From Pedobacter sp. Leaf41 (GTDB lineage Bacteria > Bacteroidota > Bacteroidia > Sphingobacteriales > Sphingobacteriaceae), in the NCBI RefSeq assembly GCF_001422545.1, contig NZ_LMLE01000001.1, forward strand, positions 534,830 to 598,829: a DNA stretch of 64,000 bases, written 5' to 3'. A program made the translations under genes and the position numbers. Below, one piece after another: positions 7,036 to 16,523 of the stretch (its first letter is position 1; every line of letters begins with the position of its first letter). The notes under the pieces are model-generated. The model made no database searches, was not told the DNA's origin, and saw nothing but the letters and a program-made list of their open reading frames with translations.

Positions 7036-8634
7036 TTATTTGATTAAATGTTTAATCTGGATTAACTCATGATCTTCCAGGTATCTCCATCTTCCCCGAG
7101 GTAAATCTTTTTTAGTTAAGTTGCCATAAACTACGCGATCTAATTTCTCTACGCTATAACCCAGGTGTTCGAAAATACGACGAACAATTCTGTTTTTACC
7201 GCTGTGAATTTGAATACCGATTTCTTTTTTGGTTCCGCCTGCAACATACGAGATGTTGTCTGGTTTAATCAAACCATCTTCAAGCTCTAAACCAAAAGCG
7301 ATTTTATTCAAATCTCCCTGAGATAATGATTTGTCTAACTCAACATTGTAAATTTTGGTGATGCCATTTTTTGGGTGCGATAATTTATCCGCTAAATCAC
7401 CATCATTTGTCATCAACAATAAGCCAGTTGTGTTACGATCTAAGCGGCCAACTGGGTAAATGCGCTCACGACTAGCTTTATCTACCAATTGCATTACGGT
7501 ACGGCGCTCCTGAGGATCATCGGTTGTTGTGATGTAATCCTTCGGCTTGTTTAACAACACATAAACTTTTTTCTCCCGCTTAAGTAATTCGCCATTGTAA
7601 CGAATTAAATCTTTTGCTGGATCAACTTTATGGCCTAATTCTGTAACTGCTTCGCCATTTACTGTTACTACGCCTGCAGCAATTAACTCATCGGCTTTAC
7701 GGCGAGAGCAAATGCCGGCGTTTGAAATATATCTATTAAGGCGAATAAGGCCTTTGTCTTCGTTTGTTTTTCGTGCAGGTGCAATTACTGTTCTTTCTGG
7801 ACGGTTAAACTCTGTATCTCTAGGTTGCGATTCTTCGCGTTTTCTAAACGGACGAGAATCGCCTTCTCTTGCTTCTCTTGGTTTTACATCTCTTGAACTT
7901 CCAGCACTTGGTCTGAATCCATCAGATTTGCCTTTGGATTTGAAATCCTTGTAACCACCTTCTCTTGGTTTGAAATCTTTCGATCCACCATCTTTCGATT
8001 TGAAATCGCGTTCGCCGGTTCTTGGTTTATAATCTCTCGGTCCGCCTTCTCTAGGTTTGAAGTCACGGTCGCCAGTTCTCGGTTTAAAATCTCTCGAATC
8101 TCCATCCTTAGATTTGAAATCACGCTCTCCACGCTCTCCTGTTCTTGGTTTATAATCTCTTGAGCCACCATCTCTTGATTTAAAATCTCTATCTCCTGTT
8201 CTTGGTTTGTAATCTCTTGATCCACCTTCTCTCGGCTTGAAGTCGCGATCGCCGCTTTTTGATTTGTAATCCCTTGATCCGCTATCTTTTGATTTGTAGC
8301 TACGTTCTTCTGATCTTGCTCCAGAATCTTTCGATTTGAATTCACGATCGCCGAATTTAAAACTTTGTGGTTCCGAATCTTTCGATTTGAAATCGCGGCT
8401 TCCTGATCTAGGTTTGAAATCTTTTTTGTCTCCGAATGATTTTGATTTGAAATCTTTATTGTCTGAACTTCTAGGTCTGAAGTTATCTCTTGAATCGGAT
8501 GATTTTTTGAATTTACTGTCTTTGTCGTCTGATTTTCTTCTATCAGATCCGGCATCGTTGCTTCTGCCTTCTGTTCTCCGGTTTCCCGATTTGGACTTGT
8601 CATCCCGACTGTTCCTGTTGTCTTTATTTATCAT
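7036..8634 (-). CDS. RsuA/RluB-family 23S/16S rRNA pseudouridine synthase with long repetitive N-terminus
   Basis: The C-terminal 245 residues are an S4 RNA-binding domain (LIRLNRYISNAGICSRRKADELI) followed by an RsuA/RluB-type catalytic domain with GRLDRNTTGLLLMTNDGD, whose Asp is the nucleophile. It should isomerise one uridine in rRNA, RluB-type being likely. The first 285 or so residues are low-complexity and strongly charged, built from units such as SRDYKPRTGDRDFKSKDGG, and are presumably disordered and RNA-binding. Such extensions occur in Bacteroidota homologues, but this one is longer than the enzyme. It has its own promoter and terminator. Confidence 0.9.
   Translation of the reverse strand: MINKDNRNSRDDKSKSGNRRTEGRSNDAGSDRRKSDDKDSKFKKSSDSRDNFRPRSSDNKDFKSKSFGDKKDFKPRSGSRDFKSKDSEPQSFKFGDREFKSKDSGARSEERSYKSKDSGSRDYKSKSGDRDFKPREGGSRDYKPRTGDRDFKSRDGGSRDYKPRTGERGERDFKSKDGDSRDFKPRTGDRDFKPREGGPRDYKPRTGERDFKSKDGGSKDFKPREGGYKDFKSKGKSDGFRPSAGSSRDVKPREAREGDSRPFRKREESQPRDTEFNRPERTVIAPARKTNEDKGLIRLNRYISNAGICSRRKADELIAAGVVTVNGEAVTELGHKVDPAKDLIRYNGELLKREKKVYVLLNKPKDYITTTDDPQERRTVMQLVDKASRERIYPVGRLDRNTTGLLLMTNDGDLADKLSHPKNGITKIYNVELDKSLSQGDLNKIAFGLELEDGLIKPDNISYVAGGTKKEIGIQIHSGKNRIVRRIFEHLGYSVEKLDRVVYGNLTKKDLPRGRWRYLEDHELIQIKHLIK
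7905..8480 (-). repeat. Tandem coding repeats in the pseudouridine synthase N-terminus
   Basis: Degenerate repeats of about 24-39 bases encode alternating [SP]RDYKPRTG[DE], RDFKS[KR]DGG and DFKPREGG units, at least ten in all. The repeats keep several other frames open on both strands; those frames are by-products. Confidence 0.8.
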
Positions 8635-8669
8635 GATACGCTTTTAGCCGCATCCTAAAATGCGGGCTG

Positions 8670-8700
8670 CAAATTTATGAAAAATTGATGAACATTACAA
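8670..8700 (-). promoter_or_regulatory. Promoter of the pseudouridine synthase gene
   Basis: On the minus strand TTG (8700-8698) is followed after exactly 20 bases by TAAATTTG (8677-8670), a near-ideal Bacteroidota promoter. The leader is about 30 bases and holds a small GC hairpin. Confidence 0.7.
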
Positions 8701-8829
8701 TTGTTGAGCAGTGAAAATTTTGATCAAAAAATAGCCTCTAAAATAGAAAAAAGCATCGAAAAATCAAAATTTAAAATCCACGTTTAAAGCACTTTAGGCG
8801 CAGGTTTTGGGCGGTATTTCTGTAACTAT

Positions 8830-8860
8830 TTGATAATGTGGTTATTATTTTTTAGCTTTG
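8830..8860 (+). promoter_or_regulatory. Promoter of the lytic transglycosylase gene
   Basis: TTG (8830-8832), 20 bases, then TAGCTTTG (8853-8860): a near-ideal Bacteroidota promoter. It gives a leader of about 35 bases before the ATG at 8900. Confidence 0.7.
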
Positions 8861-8899
8861 CCGACGTTTTTATATAAGTTCACCAAAAAAAGGAGGAAG

Positions 8900-9682
8900 A
8901 TGTTAAAGAAACACAGCGTACCATTTGCGGTAGTGGCAACACTATTTATCTTGGCAAAAGTGTTCACTTACCAAATGCCCTTAGTACCAAAAAGTCTTTC
9001 AAAAGAAGCAAATTTAAACACTACAATAACAAAAACTGACAGCGTAAGAGTTGTAGAGGTAGCCAAACCTCAGTCGTTAATGGCTCAGTTAAACTTCGCG
9101 GACGAAACCTTGCCATTAGGCGATAAAAAGGTAGAGAGAAAAATGAAAAAAATTCTTGCCGCACACAATTTCAAGCATATGCAAACAAATGTTTTGCATC
9201 AAAAAGCAGCCAAATGGTTCCCGGTAATTGAACCAATTCTTGCTGCTTACGGAATCCCTAATGATTTCAAGTATTTAGCTCTGGTTGAATCTGGAACGGC
9301 TATGGGCGTTTCGCCAAAAGGTGCTGCCGGTATTTGGCAGTTTATGCCTGGTACAGCCCGTACTTACGGCCTAAAGGTAAACAGCAGAGTGGATGAACGC
9401 TATAATTTGCGAAAATCTACAGTTGCTGCCTGTAAATACATTAAAGAAATGTATAAAGGTTTAGAGAGTTGGACTTTAGTTGCTGCAGCCTATAACGTAG
9501 GCGATGGCCGCTTGCGTAAGCAAATCAATAATCAAAATCAAGACAATTATTACAAAATGAAGTTGAACCGCGAAACCGGTGGCTACGTTTATAAAGTAAT
9601 TTCGATGAAGCAGATTATGGAACATCCGAAGCGCTACGGATACAAAAAAGAGCGAGTATTATTGGCCTACAACGGCGAATAA
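8900..9682 (+). CDS. Membrane-anchored lytic transglycosylase (SLT domain)
   Basis: The 260-residue protein has an N-terminal hydrophobic anchor or uncleaved signal (about residues 8-25) and an SLT/MltD-like catalytic domain. The catalytic Glu lies in LALVESG, followed by GVSPKGAAGIWQFMPGTARTYG and AAAYNVGDGRL. It should cleave peptidoglycan between MurNAc and GlcNAc, forming 1,6-anhydroMurNAc, in the periplasm. No LysM repeats are present, unlike E. coli MltD. The ATG at 8900 is preferred because it follows GGAGGAAG and starts the anchor; the promoter overlaps the alternative TTG. Confidence 0.88.
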   Translation: MLKKHSVPFAVVATLFILAKVFTYQMPLVPKSLSKEANLNTTITKTDSVRVVEVAKPQSLMAQLNFADETLPLGDKKVERKMKKILAAHNFKHMQTNVLHQKAAKWFPVIEPILAAYGIPNDFKYLALVESGTAMGVSPKGAAGIWQFMPGTARTYGLKVNSRVDERYNLRKSTVAACKYIKEMYKGLESWTLVAAAYNVGDGRLRKQINNQNQDNYYKMKLNRETGGYVYKVISMKQIMEHPKRYGYKKERVLLAYNGE

Positions 9683-9715
9683 CATCATTAAGGTAAAAAC
9701 AAAGCATTTGGTAAG

Positions 9716-9747
9716 GCGTCCGGATTTAATTCTGGACGCTTTTTTTA
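9716..9747 (+). terminator. Terminator of the lytic transglycosylase gene
   Basis: GCGTCCGGA pairs with TCTGGACGC (one G-U pair) around a TTTAAT loop, followed by eight T. Confidence 0.8.
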
Positions 9748-9830
9748 TGCAAACGATTTCATCTTTGGCCACAGAATAACAGATTCTTTTTTTATTGATG
9801 ATGGAAGATATTGCGCTCTTCTTAGGGTAT

Positions 9831-9880
9831 TAATCTTTGCTCCTTGTTCTTTAATCCTTGTTCCTTTATCTTTGATCCTA
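9831..9880 (+). repeat. T-rich word repeat just upstream of the reductase start
   Basis: Four degenerate direct copies of CTTTGNTCCTTGTTCTTTAATCC-like words run to within 4 bases of the ATG at 9884. The same word (TCTTTGTTCTTTAATCCTT) recurs inside the hairpin at 36405-36447 between fusA and rpsJ. Confidence 0.6.
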
Positions 9881-9883
9881 GCT

Positions 9884-10927
9884 ATGTTCAAACTTCGCAT
9901 TAACAATATCATCAATCAACCCGGGGATAATATTACATTCCAATTTGAGGATGTGGAAGGCAATTATCCGAAATATTTTGCTGGTCAGTTTGTGTCCTTG
10001 ATTTTTGAAGGTAAAAACAGAGAAGTGCGTCGGTCGTATTCATTTAACAGCTCACCAGATGTAGATGAGCCGCTTGCGATTACCGTTAAGCGGGTAGAGA
10101 ATGGAGAGATTTCCAGGTTTTTGCACCATAAAACAGCGCTTAATGATATTCTTTATGCACAAGAACCCCAGGGTTTGTTTAGTTATTTGCCTGAGGAGCA
10201 ATTAAAAAGAGATCTGTTTCTTTTTGCAGCCGGAGTTGGCATTACGCCGCTTTTCTCCATTTTAAAAACCGCTTTGGTAAGAGAGAAATATTCCTTGATC
10301 ACTTTAATATATAGTAACCGATCAAAAGAAGATGCGCTGTTTTACGATGAACTTAACGAGTGGCAGCAAAAATATCCCGAAAGATTAAAAATTGTTTGGG
10401 TATTTAGCAATAGCAAAAACCTGATGACTGCCCGTTTGAACAAATTTTATATCGAAAAGTTACTCAAAGAACATTTGCACTTCAAAAGAGAGGATGCTTT
10501 ATTCTATACTTGCGGGCCAATTATTTATATGGATTTGTGTAGAATTACTCTGTTAGGGATGGGTTTTGATATCAAGCAGATTAAAAGAGAAACTTTTGTA
10601 TTGCCAGAAGATGAAGTTGATGAAGATGATAGTACGGAGAAAGTGGTTGATAAAAATACCTACTCTGTGATTTTAAATTTTCAAGGTACACGTTACAACC
10701 TCGATATTCCATGGCCAAAGCGAATTTTAGATGTGGCACTGGAAAATAAAATTAAACTTCCTTATAGTTGTCGCGGCGGCGTTTGCAGTACTTGTGTAGC
10801 CAATTGTACTAAAGGCAATGTCCGGATGGATTACAACGAAGTACTAACTGATGAAGAGATTGAGCGGGGTAGGGTTTTGGTGTGTACCGGTCGCCCGACA
10901 GAAAATGGAACGACGATTGAGTGGTAA
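9884..10927 (+). CDS. Ferredoxin-NAD(P)H reductase-type flavoprotein with C-terminal 2Fe-2S domain
   Basis: The 347-residue protein has an FAD domain (RRSYSFNSSP near residue 47, the RxYS flavin motif), an NAD(P) domain (FAAGVGITPLFSIL, FYTCGP) and a plant-type 2Fe-2S ferredoxin domain at the C-terminus (SCRGGVCSTC plus a distal CTG). This is the architecture of PaaE/HmpF-type reductases that feed electrons to oxygenases. No oxygenase or paa genes are next to it, so the partner is unknown. The ATG at 9884 sits directly at the flavodomain start. Confidence 0.85.
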   Translation: MFKLRINNIINQPGDNITFQFEDVEGNYPKYFAGQFVSLIFEGKNREVRRSYSFNSSPDVDEPLAITVKRVENGEISRFLHHKTALNDILYAQEPQGLFSYLPEEQLKRDLFLFAAGVGITPLFSILKTALVREKYSLITLIYSNRSKEDALFYDELNEWQQKYPERLKIVWVFSNSKNLMTARLNKFYIEKLLKEHLHFKREDALFYTCGPIIYMDLCRITLLGMGFDIKQIKRETFVLPEDEVDEDDSTEKVVDKNTYSVILNFQGTRYNLDIPWPKRILDVALENKIKLPYSCRGGVCSTCVANCTKGNVRMDYNEVLTDEEIERGRVLVCTGRPTENGTTIEW

Positions 10928-11064
10928 AGGATGAGACTTTGTTAATGTAACGTTATATTGCTTGGAGATGTGGGAGTGAGTGAAATTACTAGAAGCATGG
11001 AGAGCTTGAAGAAAAGATTTTCGGACTTATCAAATCATTGTTACCTACAATTTTATTACGCTGT

Positions 11065-11454
11065 TTAGTTTTTTCTTGCAAGAAATAGTAGTCCGAATGT
11101 CAGAGGTGCAATTATAAAATATAAAAGTCCTGAGATGTATGTCCAATTATGATACTTGGAGATTGTCTTTGTCTGCCGATGTCTATAAGCAATTAGCCCC
11201 ATAAAAATTGGTGCAACAAGAGTTAAATACAAACTCCCTACAGAAGCCATTCCTGACCATTTCCAAAGTAATGTCGTAAGTACAACAAGTAAAAGTCCTC
11301 CATAAGTTACAAAAACCATAAGTAGTTCTGGTATCGGGGCATTCAATATCTCTTCATTTTTTATTTGCCTAATTAGCATCAAAGAATATAAAAGTCCTAT
11401 TAACGGGAGAATGACATAGATTACCAGCACTATAATTATCTCTTTAGTTGTCAT
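11065..11454 (-). CDS. Small four-helix membrane protein, unknown function
   Basis: The 129-residue product has four hydrophobic segments (about residues 5-27, 42-64, 72-90 and 104-125) separated by short charged loops (QIKNEE, RHRQTKTISKYHN). No known family was recognised. It is convergent with the reductase gene and stands alone, with no clear promoter box. Confidence 0.65.
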   Translation of the reverse strand: MTTKEIIIVLVIYVILPLIGLLYSLMLIRQIKNEEILNAPIPELLMVFVTYGGLLLVVLTTLLWKWSGMASVGSLYLTLVAPIFMGLIAYRHRQTKTISKYHNWTYISGLLYFIIAPLTFGLLFLARKN

Positions 11455-11619
11455 TGGTTATAGTCAGCTTGTTGGTAAAATTGCAGTCAGCCGCTAGCTT
11501 TACGCAACCCATTTCGTTTTAAACATCTTTGGGCGAATATAAGAGTTTGGCTCAACTATTAACTCCTTTAAAACCCGTTGCCCAAAAACCAAGAGTCAAA
11601 AACCGACGTTTATTGATTG

Positions 11620-12594
11620 ATGAAAAAACATTTTCTTTATTTTATTTTTTTTAATCTTTCCTGCCTATTTGCTTTTGCGCAAAGTATGGATAAAGATTCC
11701 CTTGCCATCAAAAGAGAAGTTGCAAATAAACAATACGTAAATCTATATAAAGAAAACGCCGATTTTTCCTACACTTCTCCTGCAGGCGAACTTGGTGCAC
11801 CATCAAAATATGTAATCAATGGCAGGTTGACTACGACTTATATGCTTCTTGGCAGTTATAAATCGCCAATAGCGTTCGCAATTATTCCCGATTTTACCGT
11901 AAGGGTTAGGAATGAATTTTCTGCTGGTGTTCGAACGCCGAGTTATCGATTAGGGTTTGCTACTTATGCTCGCTTAAATACCGATCTTGAAAATTACAAG
12001 TATGCAGAGATGGCGTTTACGCACCATTCTAATGGGCAAGATCAAGAGGCGATCAATCCAGATGGAACGGTCAACACCTTCACGGGGAATTTTAATGCCA
12101 ACTACTTAACCGCATCATATAGATTTGGTCATCTCATTCCAGGCCGTACCGATGAAAGTTATTATTCCGTTAATCATCGTGTAGGCTTGCAATGGCATAA
12201 ATTCTTTAGGTATGAACCTGCTCTGGATTTGGGTTTTGGTTTTACAAGGGTTATCTACAATTTCTCACTACGGAAATACGATGACATTGAAAAAAAAGCC
12301 ATAAACAAAGCGAATGTTAAAACCGAGAAGGAAACCTGGCGTTTAAATAGTGAGATTTCTTACGCAGTGAATAAAATTCCATCGAAAAATCTAATGAATT
12401 TACAAAAGCGCTTAAATGCTGAAGTTAACTTTAATTATAGTCTTCCGTTTATGAATAATGTGTTTCTGATGGCTGCCGTTGGTTATTATGGAGAAGATAA
12501 TTATAACATTTACTTCCAGGATCACTATGGCTATTTGCGTTTCGGTTTTTCGTCAGGTTTTCTGCGAAACAGGAGTAAACATTATGACAATTAA
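11620..12594 (+). CDS. Outer-membrane phospholipase A-like barrel
   Basis: The 324-residue protein has a signal peptide ending FAFAQ and alternating beta-strand segments typical of an outer-membrane barrel. Residues 133-140 (FTHHSNGQ) match the OMPLA (PldA) active-site motif, in which His and Ser two residues apart form a catalytic site; an Asn-rich stretch (NFNANYL, about 157-163) follows at about the place of the third residue. It should hydrolyse misplaced phospholipids in the outer leaflet. It ends with an aromatic-rich barrel strand. The assignment rests on that motif and the topology. Confidence 0.75.
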   Translation: MKKHFLYFIFFNLSCLFAFAQSMDKDSLAIKREVANKQYVNLYKENADFSYTSPAGELGAPSKYVINGRLTTTYMLLGSYKSPIAFAIIPDFTVRVRNEFSAGVRTPSYRLGFATYARLNTDLENYKYAEMAFTHHSNGQDQEAINPDGTVNTFTGNFNANYLTASYRFGHLIPGRTDESYYSVNHRVGLQWHKFFRYEPALDLGFGFTRVIYNFSLRKYDDIEKKAINKANVKTEKETWRLNSEISYAVNKIPSKNLMNLQKRLNAEVNFNYSLPFMNNVFLMAAVGYYGEDNYNIYFQDHYGYLRFGFSSGFLRNRSKHYDN

Positions 12595-12706
12595 TCCTTA
12601 ATACAGATTGGTTTAGACTTTCTTTTTGATAAAATTTTTAGCATTTTTGCGGATTGAAATTTAGTGTCTTTTAAGCCTGAATTTCATCCCAACTTTTGAA
12701 CAAAAT

Positions 12707-15634
12707 ATGAGCAATAAATCTGTCGACCTCGGCGAGCAAAAAGATGTAGAAGTATATGGTGCGAGGGTACATAATTTAAAAAATATAGATGTAAGTTTCC
12801 CCAGAAACCAACTTGTAGTGATTACCGGTTTAAGTGGAAGTGGGAAATCATCTTTGGCTTTTGATACCATTTACGCAGAAGGCCAGCGCCGCTACATGGA
12901 AACATTTAGTGCTTACAGCCGCCAGTTTATGGGTGGTATGGAGCGCCCTGATGTAGACAAGGTATCTGGTTTAAGTCCGGTAATTGCCATTGAACAAAAA
13001 ACCACCAGTAAAAATCCACGCTCTACCGTTGGAACCATCACTGAGATTTATGATTTTATGCGTTTGCTGTACGCCCGTGTAGCCGATGCTTACTCGTACA
13101 ATACAGGTGAGAAAATGGAACGCATGAGCGAAGATCAGATTCTGCAAAACATCTTCAATAAATTTGATGGGAGTGCTGTAAACATTCTGGCTCCTGTGGT
13201 TAAGGGTAGAAAAGGCCATTACCGTGAGCTTTTTGAACAAATCCGTAAACAAGGGTATGTTAAAGTTCGCGTTGATGGAGAAATCAAAGATATTACGGCC
13301 AAAATGCAGGTCGATCGTTATAAAATCCACGATATTGAGGTGGTTATTGATCGTTTAATTGTTGATGATAAAGACAAGAAGCGTCTTTTAGATTCGGTTC
13401 AAACGGCCATGAAGATGGGTAAAGGCGTCATCAAAATCAGTGATAAGGATAATAATGTTGCTCACTTCAGTAAATTTCTGATGTGTCCAACTACCGGTAT
13501 TTCTTACGATGAGCCTCAGCCGAATAGTTTTTCATTCAATTCGCCTTATGGTGCTTGCGAACGTTGTGATGGTTTGGGCTATATTTTCGTGGTGGATAAG
13601 GAATCGGTTATGCCGAATCCAAAACTGAGCATTTTAAACGGTGGTTTAGCTCCACTCGGCGAATATCGCGATATCTGGATGTTCCAGGTATTAAAAGCCT
13701 TGGCAAAAAAATACAGTTTCTCTTTATCTACACCGATTGATAAATTGAGTGATGAGGTGATCAATATTATTTTAAATGGTTCTCATGATCTGATCAAAGT
13801 TGAAGTAGAATATAACAAATGGAACGTTCAGAATTATAACATCACTTTCGATGGTATAATTAAAATGTTAGAGGAGCAGAACGAGAAGCGAAGCGAATCT
13901 GCATCTGATGATATGGATGCTTTCCGGAAATTGAAAACTTGTCCGGAGTGCCATGGTGCTCGTTTGAAAAAGGAAAGTTTGCATTTCAAGGTTGATGGCA
14001 AAAATATTTTTGAGCTTGCTTCAATGGATATTAATAATCTTCATGCCTGGTTTGAGCATGTTGATGACCGGCTTTCTGATCGCCAGAATATCATCGCAAA
14101 AGAAATTTTAAAAGAGATAAAAGCAAGGATTGGTTTCCTAACTGATGTTGGTTTAACCTACCTAACGCTAGATCGTACTGCCCGTACGCTTTCTGGTGGA
14201 GAGGCACAACGGATCCGTTTGGCTACTCAAATCGGTTCGCAACTAATGAATGTGATGTACATTCTGGATGAGCCAAGTATCGGTTTACACCAGCGAGATA
14301 ACGAGCGCCTGATTAACGCGTTAAAAAATCTCCGTGATTTGGGAAACACCGTTTTGGTTGTTGAACACGACAAGGATATGATTTTGGAAGCCGATTGGGT
14401 GATTGATGTTGGGCCAGGAGCAGGGATTCATGGCGGAACAGTAGTTGCTGAAGGAACTGCGAAAGAAATTTTAAAATCGAAAACCTTAACCGCGGCATAC
14501 TTAAATGGCGAGAAAAAGATAGAAACGCCGAAAGTTCGTAGAAAAGGGAATGGACACAAACTTTCCATTATTAAAGCTACAGGTCATAACCTGAAAGAAG
14601 TTTCTGTAGATTTTCCTTTAGGCAAATTTATTGCGGTAACCGGGGTTTCAGGATCAGGGAAGTCGAGTTTAATAACAGAAACGCTGTATCCTATTCTAAA
14701 TCATCACTTTTTCAGAGCGAAGAAAACACCGCTTCCTTACGAAAAAATTACTGGTTTAAAAGAAATAGATAAGGTGATTGAAATTGATCAGGCCCCAATC
14801 GGGAGAACGCCACGTTCAAATCCATCAACATATACGGGTGTTTTTTCTGATATCAGAAATCTGTTTGTCCAACTTCCTGAAGCTAAAATTCGGGGTTATA
14901 AACCTGGCCGTTTCTCTTTTAATGTAAAAGGAGGAAGATGCGAAACTTGCCAAGGCGCTGGATTGAAGGTAATAGAGATGAACTTTTTACCAGACGTTCA
15001 GGTTCCTTGCGAAGAATGCGCTGGAAAACGCTACAATAGAGAAACTTTAGAAGTTCGTTTCCGTGGAAAATCTATTAGTGATGTGTTGGACATGAGTATT
15101 GAAGACGCCTGCGTATTTTTCGAAAATATTCCCATCATTTATCGTAAAATAAAAACGCTTAAGGATGTTGGCTTAGGTTATATCACTTTAGGACAATCAT
15201 CAGTTACGCTATCTGGCGGTGAAGCACAGCGGGTTAAGTTGGCTACTGAACTTTCGAAGAAAGACACCGGGAAAACATTTTATATTCTAGATGAACCAAC
15301 TACCGGACTCCATTTTGAAGACATTAATGTGCTTTTAGGAGTTTTGCAGGAGCTTGTAGATAAAGGAAATACCATTTTAGTGATTGAGCACAACCTAGAT
15401 GTAGTTAAGGTGGCTGATTGGGTAATTGATTTGGGAGAAGAAGGCGGAGCCGGAGGGGGAAGAATCCTTTTCGAGGGTACGCCTGAAGGTTTGATTCAAA
15501 ACCCAATTAGCTTGACTGGAAAATTTTTGAAAAAGGAAATGGAGTGGGAGTTTAGTCACCAATCTGAAGTCGTAAGTCAAAAGTCTGAAGTCAAAAAAGG
15601 GAAGGTCATCAAAAAAGTTAAGCAAAAAGATTAG
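12707..15634 (+). CDS. uvrA: Excinuclease ABC subunit A
   Basis: UvrA is the damage-recognition ATPase of nucleotide excision repair. The 975-residue protein has two ABC modules, with Walker A GLSGSGKSS near residue 43 and GVSGSGKSS near 647. ABC signatures are LSGGEAQRIRLA and LSGGEAQRVKLA. Zinc-binding cysteine pairs occur at CERCDG, CPECHG, CETCQG and CEECAG. The usual C-terminus is followed by about 25 unusual residues (SEVVSQKSEVKKGK), encoded by a word repeat that also occurs in intergenic DNA; see findings. Confidence 0.97.
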   Translation: MSNKSVDLGEQKDVEVYGARVHNLKNIDVSFPRNQLVVITGLSGSGKSSLAFDTIYAEGQRRYMETFSAYSRQFMGGMERPDVDKVSGLSPVIAIEQKTTSKNPRSTVGTITEIYDFMRLLYARVADAYSYNTGEKMERMSEDQILQNIFNKFDGSAVNILAPVVKGRKGHYRELFEQIRKQGYVKVRVDGEIKDITAKMQVDRYKIHDIEVVIDRLIVDDKDKKRLLDSVQTAMKMGKGVIKISDKDNNVAHFSKFLMCPTTGISYDEPQPNSFSFNSPYGACERCDGLGYIFVVDKESVMPNPKLSILNGGLAPLGEYRDIWMFQVLKALAKKYSFSLSTPIDKLSDEVINIILNGSHDLIKVEVEYNKWNVQNYNITFDGIIKMLEEQNEKRSESASDDMDAFRKLKTCPECHGARLKKESLHFKVDGKNIFELASMDINNLHAWFEHVDDRLSDRQNIIAKEILKEIKARIGFLTDVGLTYLTLDRTARTLSGGEAQRIRLATQIGSQLMNVMYILDEPSIGLHQRDNERLINALKNLRDLGNTVLVVEHDKDMILEADWVIDVGPGAGIHGGTVVAEGTAKEILKSKTLTAAYLNGEKKIETPKVRRKGNGHKLSIIKATGHNLKEVSVDFPLGKFIAVTGVSGSGKSSLITETLYPILNHHFFRAKKTPLPYEKITGLKEIDKVIEIDQAPIGRTPRSNPSTYTGVFSDIRNLFVQLPEAKIRGYKPGRFSFNVKGGRCETCQGAGLKVIEMNFLPDVQVPCEECAGKRYNRETLEVRFRGKSISDVLDMSIEDACVFFENIPIIYRKIKTLKDVGLGYITLGQSSVTLSGGEAQRVKLATELSKKDTGKTFYILDEPTTGLHFEDINVLLGVLQELVDKGNTILVIEHNLDVVKVADWVIDLGEEGGAGGGRILFEGTPEGLIQNPISLTGKFLKKEMEWEFSHQSEVVSQKSEVKKGKVIKKVKQKD

Positions 15635-15640
15635 GCTTTC

Positions 15641-15719
15641 GTCCTTGCGAGGTACGAAGCAATCTTAAGACGTAAGGTTGCCAATAGGGGATTAGGATTG
15701 CTTCGTTCCTCGCAATGAC
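15641..15719. repeat. REP-like palindromic element, copy B
   Basis: Arms 15641-15665 and 15696-15719 are inverted copies with core CTTGCGAGGTACGAAGCAAT / ATTGCTTCGTTCCTCGCAAT. It occupies the uvrA-tatD spacer. Same family as 5203-5262 and 19793-19880. Confidence 0.85.
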
Positions 15720-15755
15720 GGCCAGTTCATACATCATCCATTTTACACTAAAGAA

Positions 15756-16523
15756 ATGATTTTTACCGATACCCATACCCATTTATATTACGAGCAAGAT
15801 GCTGAAAAGCAAAGCCAGTTGATGGAACGTTGCTTTGAAAATGATGTAAATAGACTTTTTCTTCCCAATGTTGATGTCAAATCGATTACAATGATTGATG
15901 ATTTGGTAAGTAAATATCCTGAGAATTGTTTTGCGATGGCTGGTCTTCATCCATGTGATGTTAAGGAAGAGTATCTGTCAGTGTTAGATGAAATTTACGA
16001 AAGCATTGCTGGCAGAAAAATTTATGCCATCGGTGAAATAGGAATTGATTTATATTGGGATAAAACTACATTAACTATCCAACAAGACGCCTTCCGCAAA
16101 CAAATTGCTTGGGCAAAAAAACTCGGCTTACCAATCGTAATTCACTGTCGCGAGGCTTTCGATGAAGTTTTTGAGGTATTAGAAAGCGAGCGTGACGAAA
16201 AACTGCGTGGAATATTTCATTGCTTTACCGGCAATGTAGCGCAAGCCAAACAAGCCATCGATTTAAATTTTTATTTGGGCATTGGAGGCGTAGTAACCTA
16301 TAAAAAGGCAGGATTAGATCTTGTTTTGTCGGAAATTCCTTTGGAAAATTTAGTTCTTGAAACTGATTCGCCATATTTAGCGCCAGTTCCTTTTCGTGGA
16401 AAACCAAATGAAAGCAGTTATCTAATTTACATTGCTCAAAAATTAGCTGATATTTATGGTGTTTCGGTGGAAGCGATCGCCGATGTAACTACTGAAAATT
16501 CAAAAAAGATTTTTGGTGTTTAA
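15756..16523 (+). CDS. tatD: TatD-family metal-dependent DNase
   Basis: The 255-residue TIM-barrel hydrolase has the metal-binding THTHLYYE motif near residue 6, AIGEIGIDLYW (metal Glu), PIVIHCREAFDEV, IFHCFTGN, and LETDSPYLAPVPFRGKPNE near the end. TatD proteins are Mg-dependent 3'-5' exonucleases or deoxyribonucleases in DNA repair and quality control. It is separated from uvrA only by a REP-like element, so co-transcription is possible. It belongs to the TatD/YcfH/YabD group; the exact subgroup is not certain. Confidence 0.9.
   Translation: MIFTDTHTHLYYEQDAEKQSQLMERCFENDVNRLFLPNVDVKSITMIDDLVSKYPENCFAMAGLHPCDVKEEYLSVLDEIYESIAGRKIYAIGEIGIDLYWDKTTLTIQQDAFRKQIAWAKKLGLPIVIHCREAFDEVFEVLESERDEKLRGIFHCFTGNVAQAKQAIDLNFYLGIGGVVTYKKAGLDLVLSEIPLENLVLETDSPYLAPVPFRGKPNESSYLIYIAQKLADIYGVSVEAIADVTTENSKKIFGV

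Noticed and set aside
7905..8480. CRISPR-like regular repetition
   Set aside because: The repeats are inside a coding frame, degenerate, and have no unique spacers or cas genes nearby.
7884..8603. A 239-codon open frame on the minus strand within the pseudouridine synthase gene, and two plus-strand frames opposite it
   Set aside because: They arise because the coding repeats lack stops in several frames. Their products are monotonous and match no family; the S4/RsuA domains fix the true frame.
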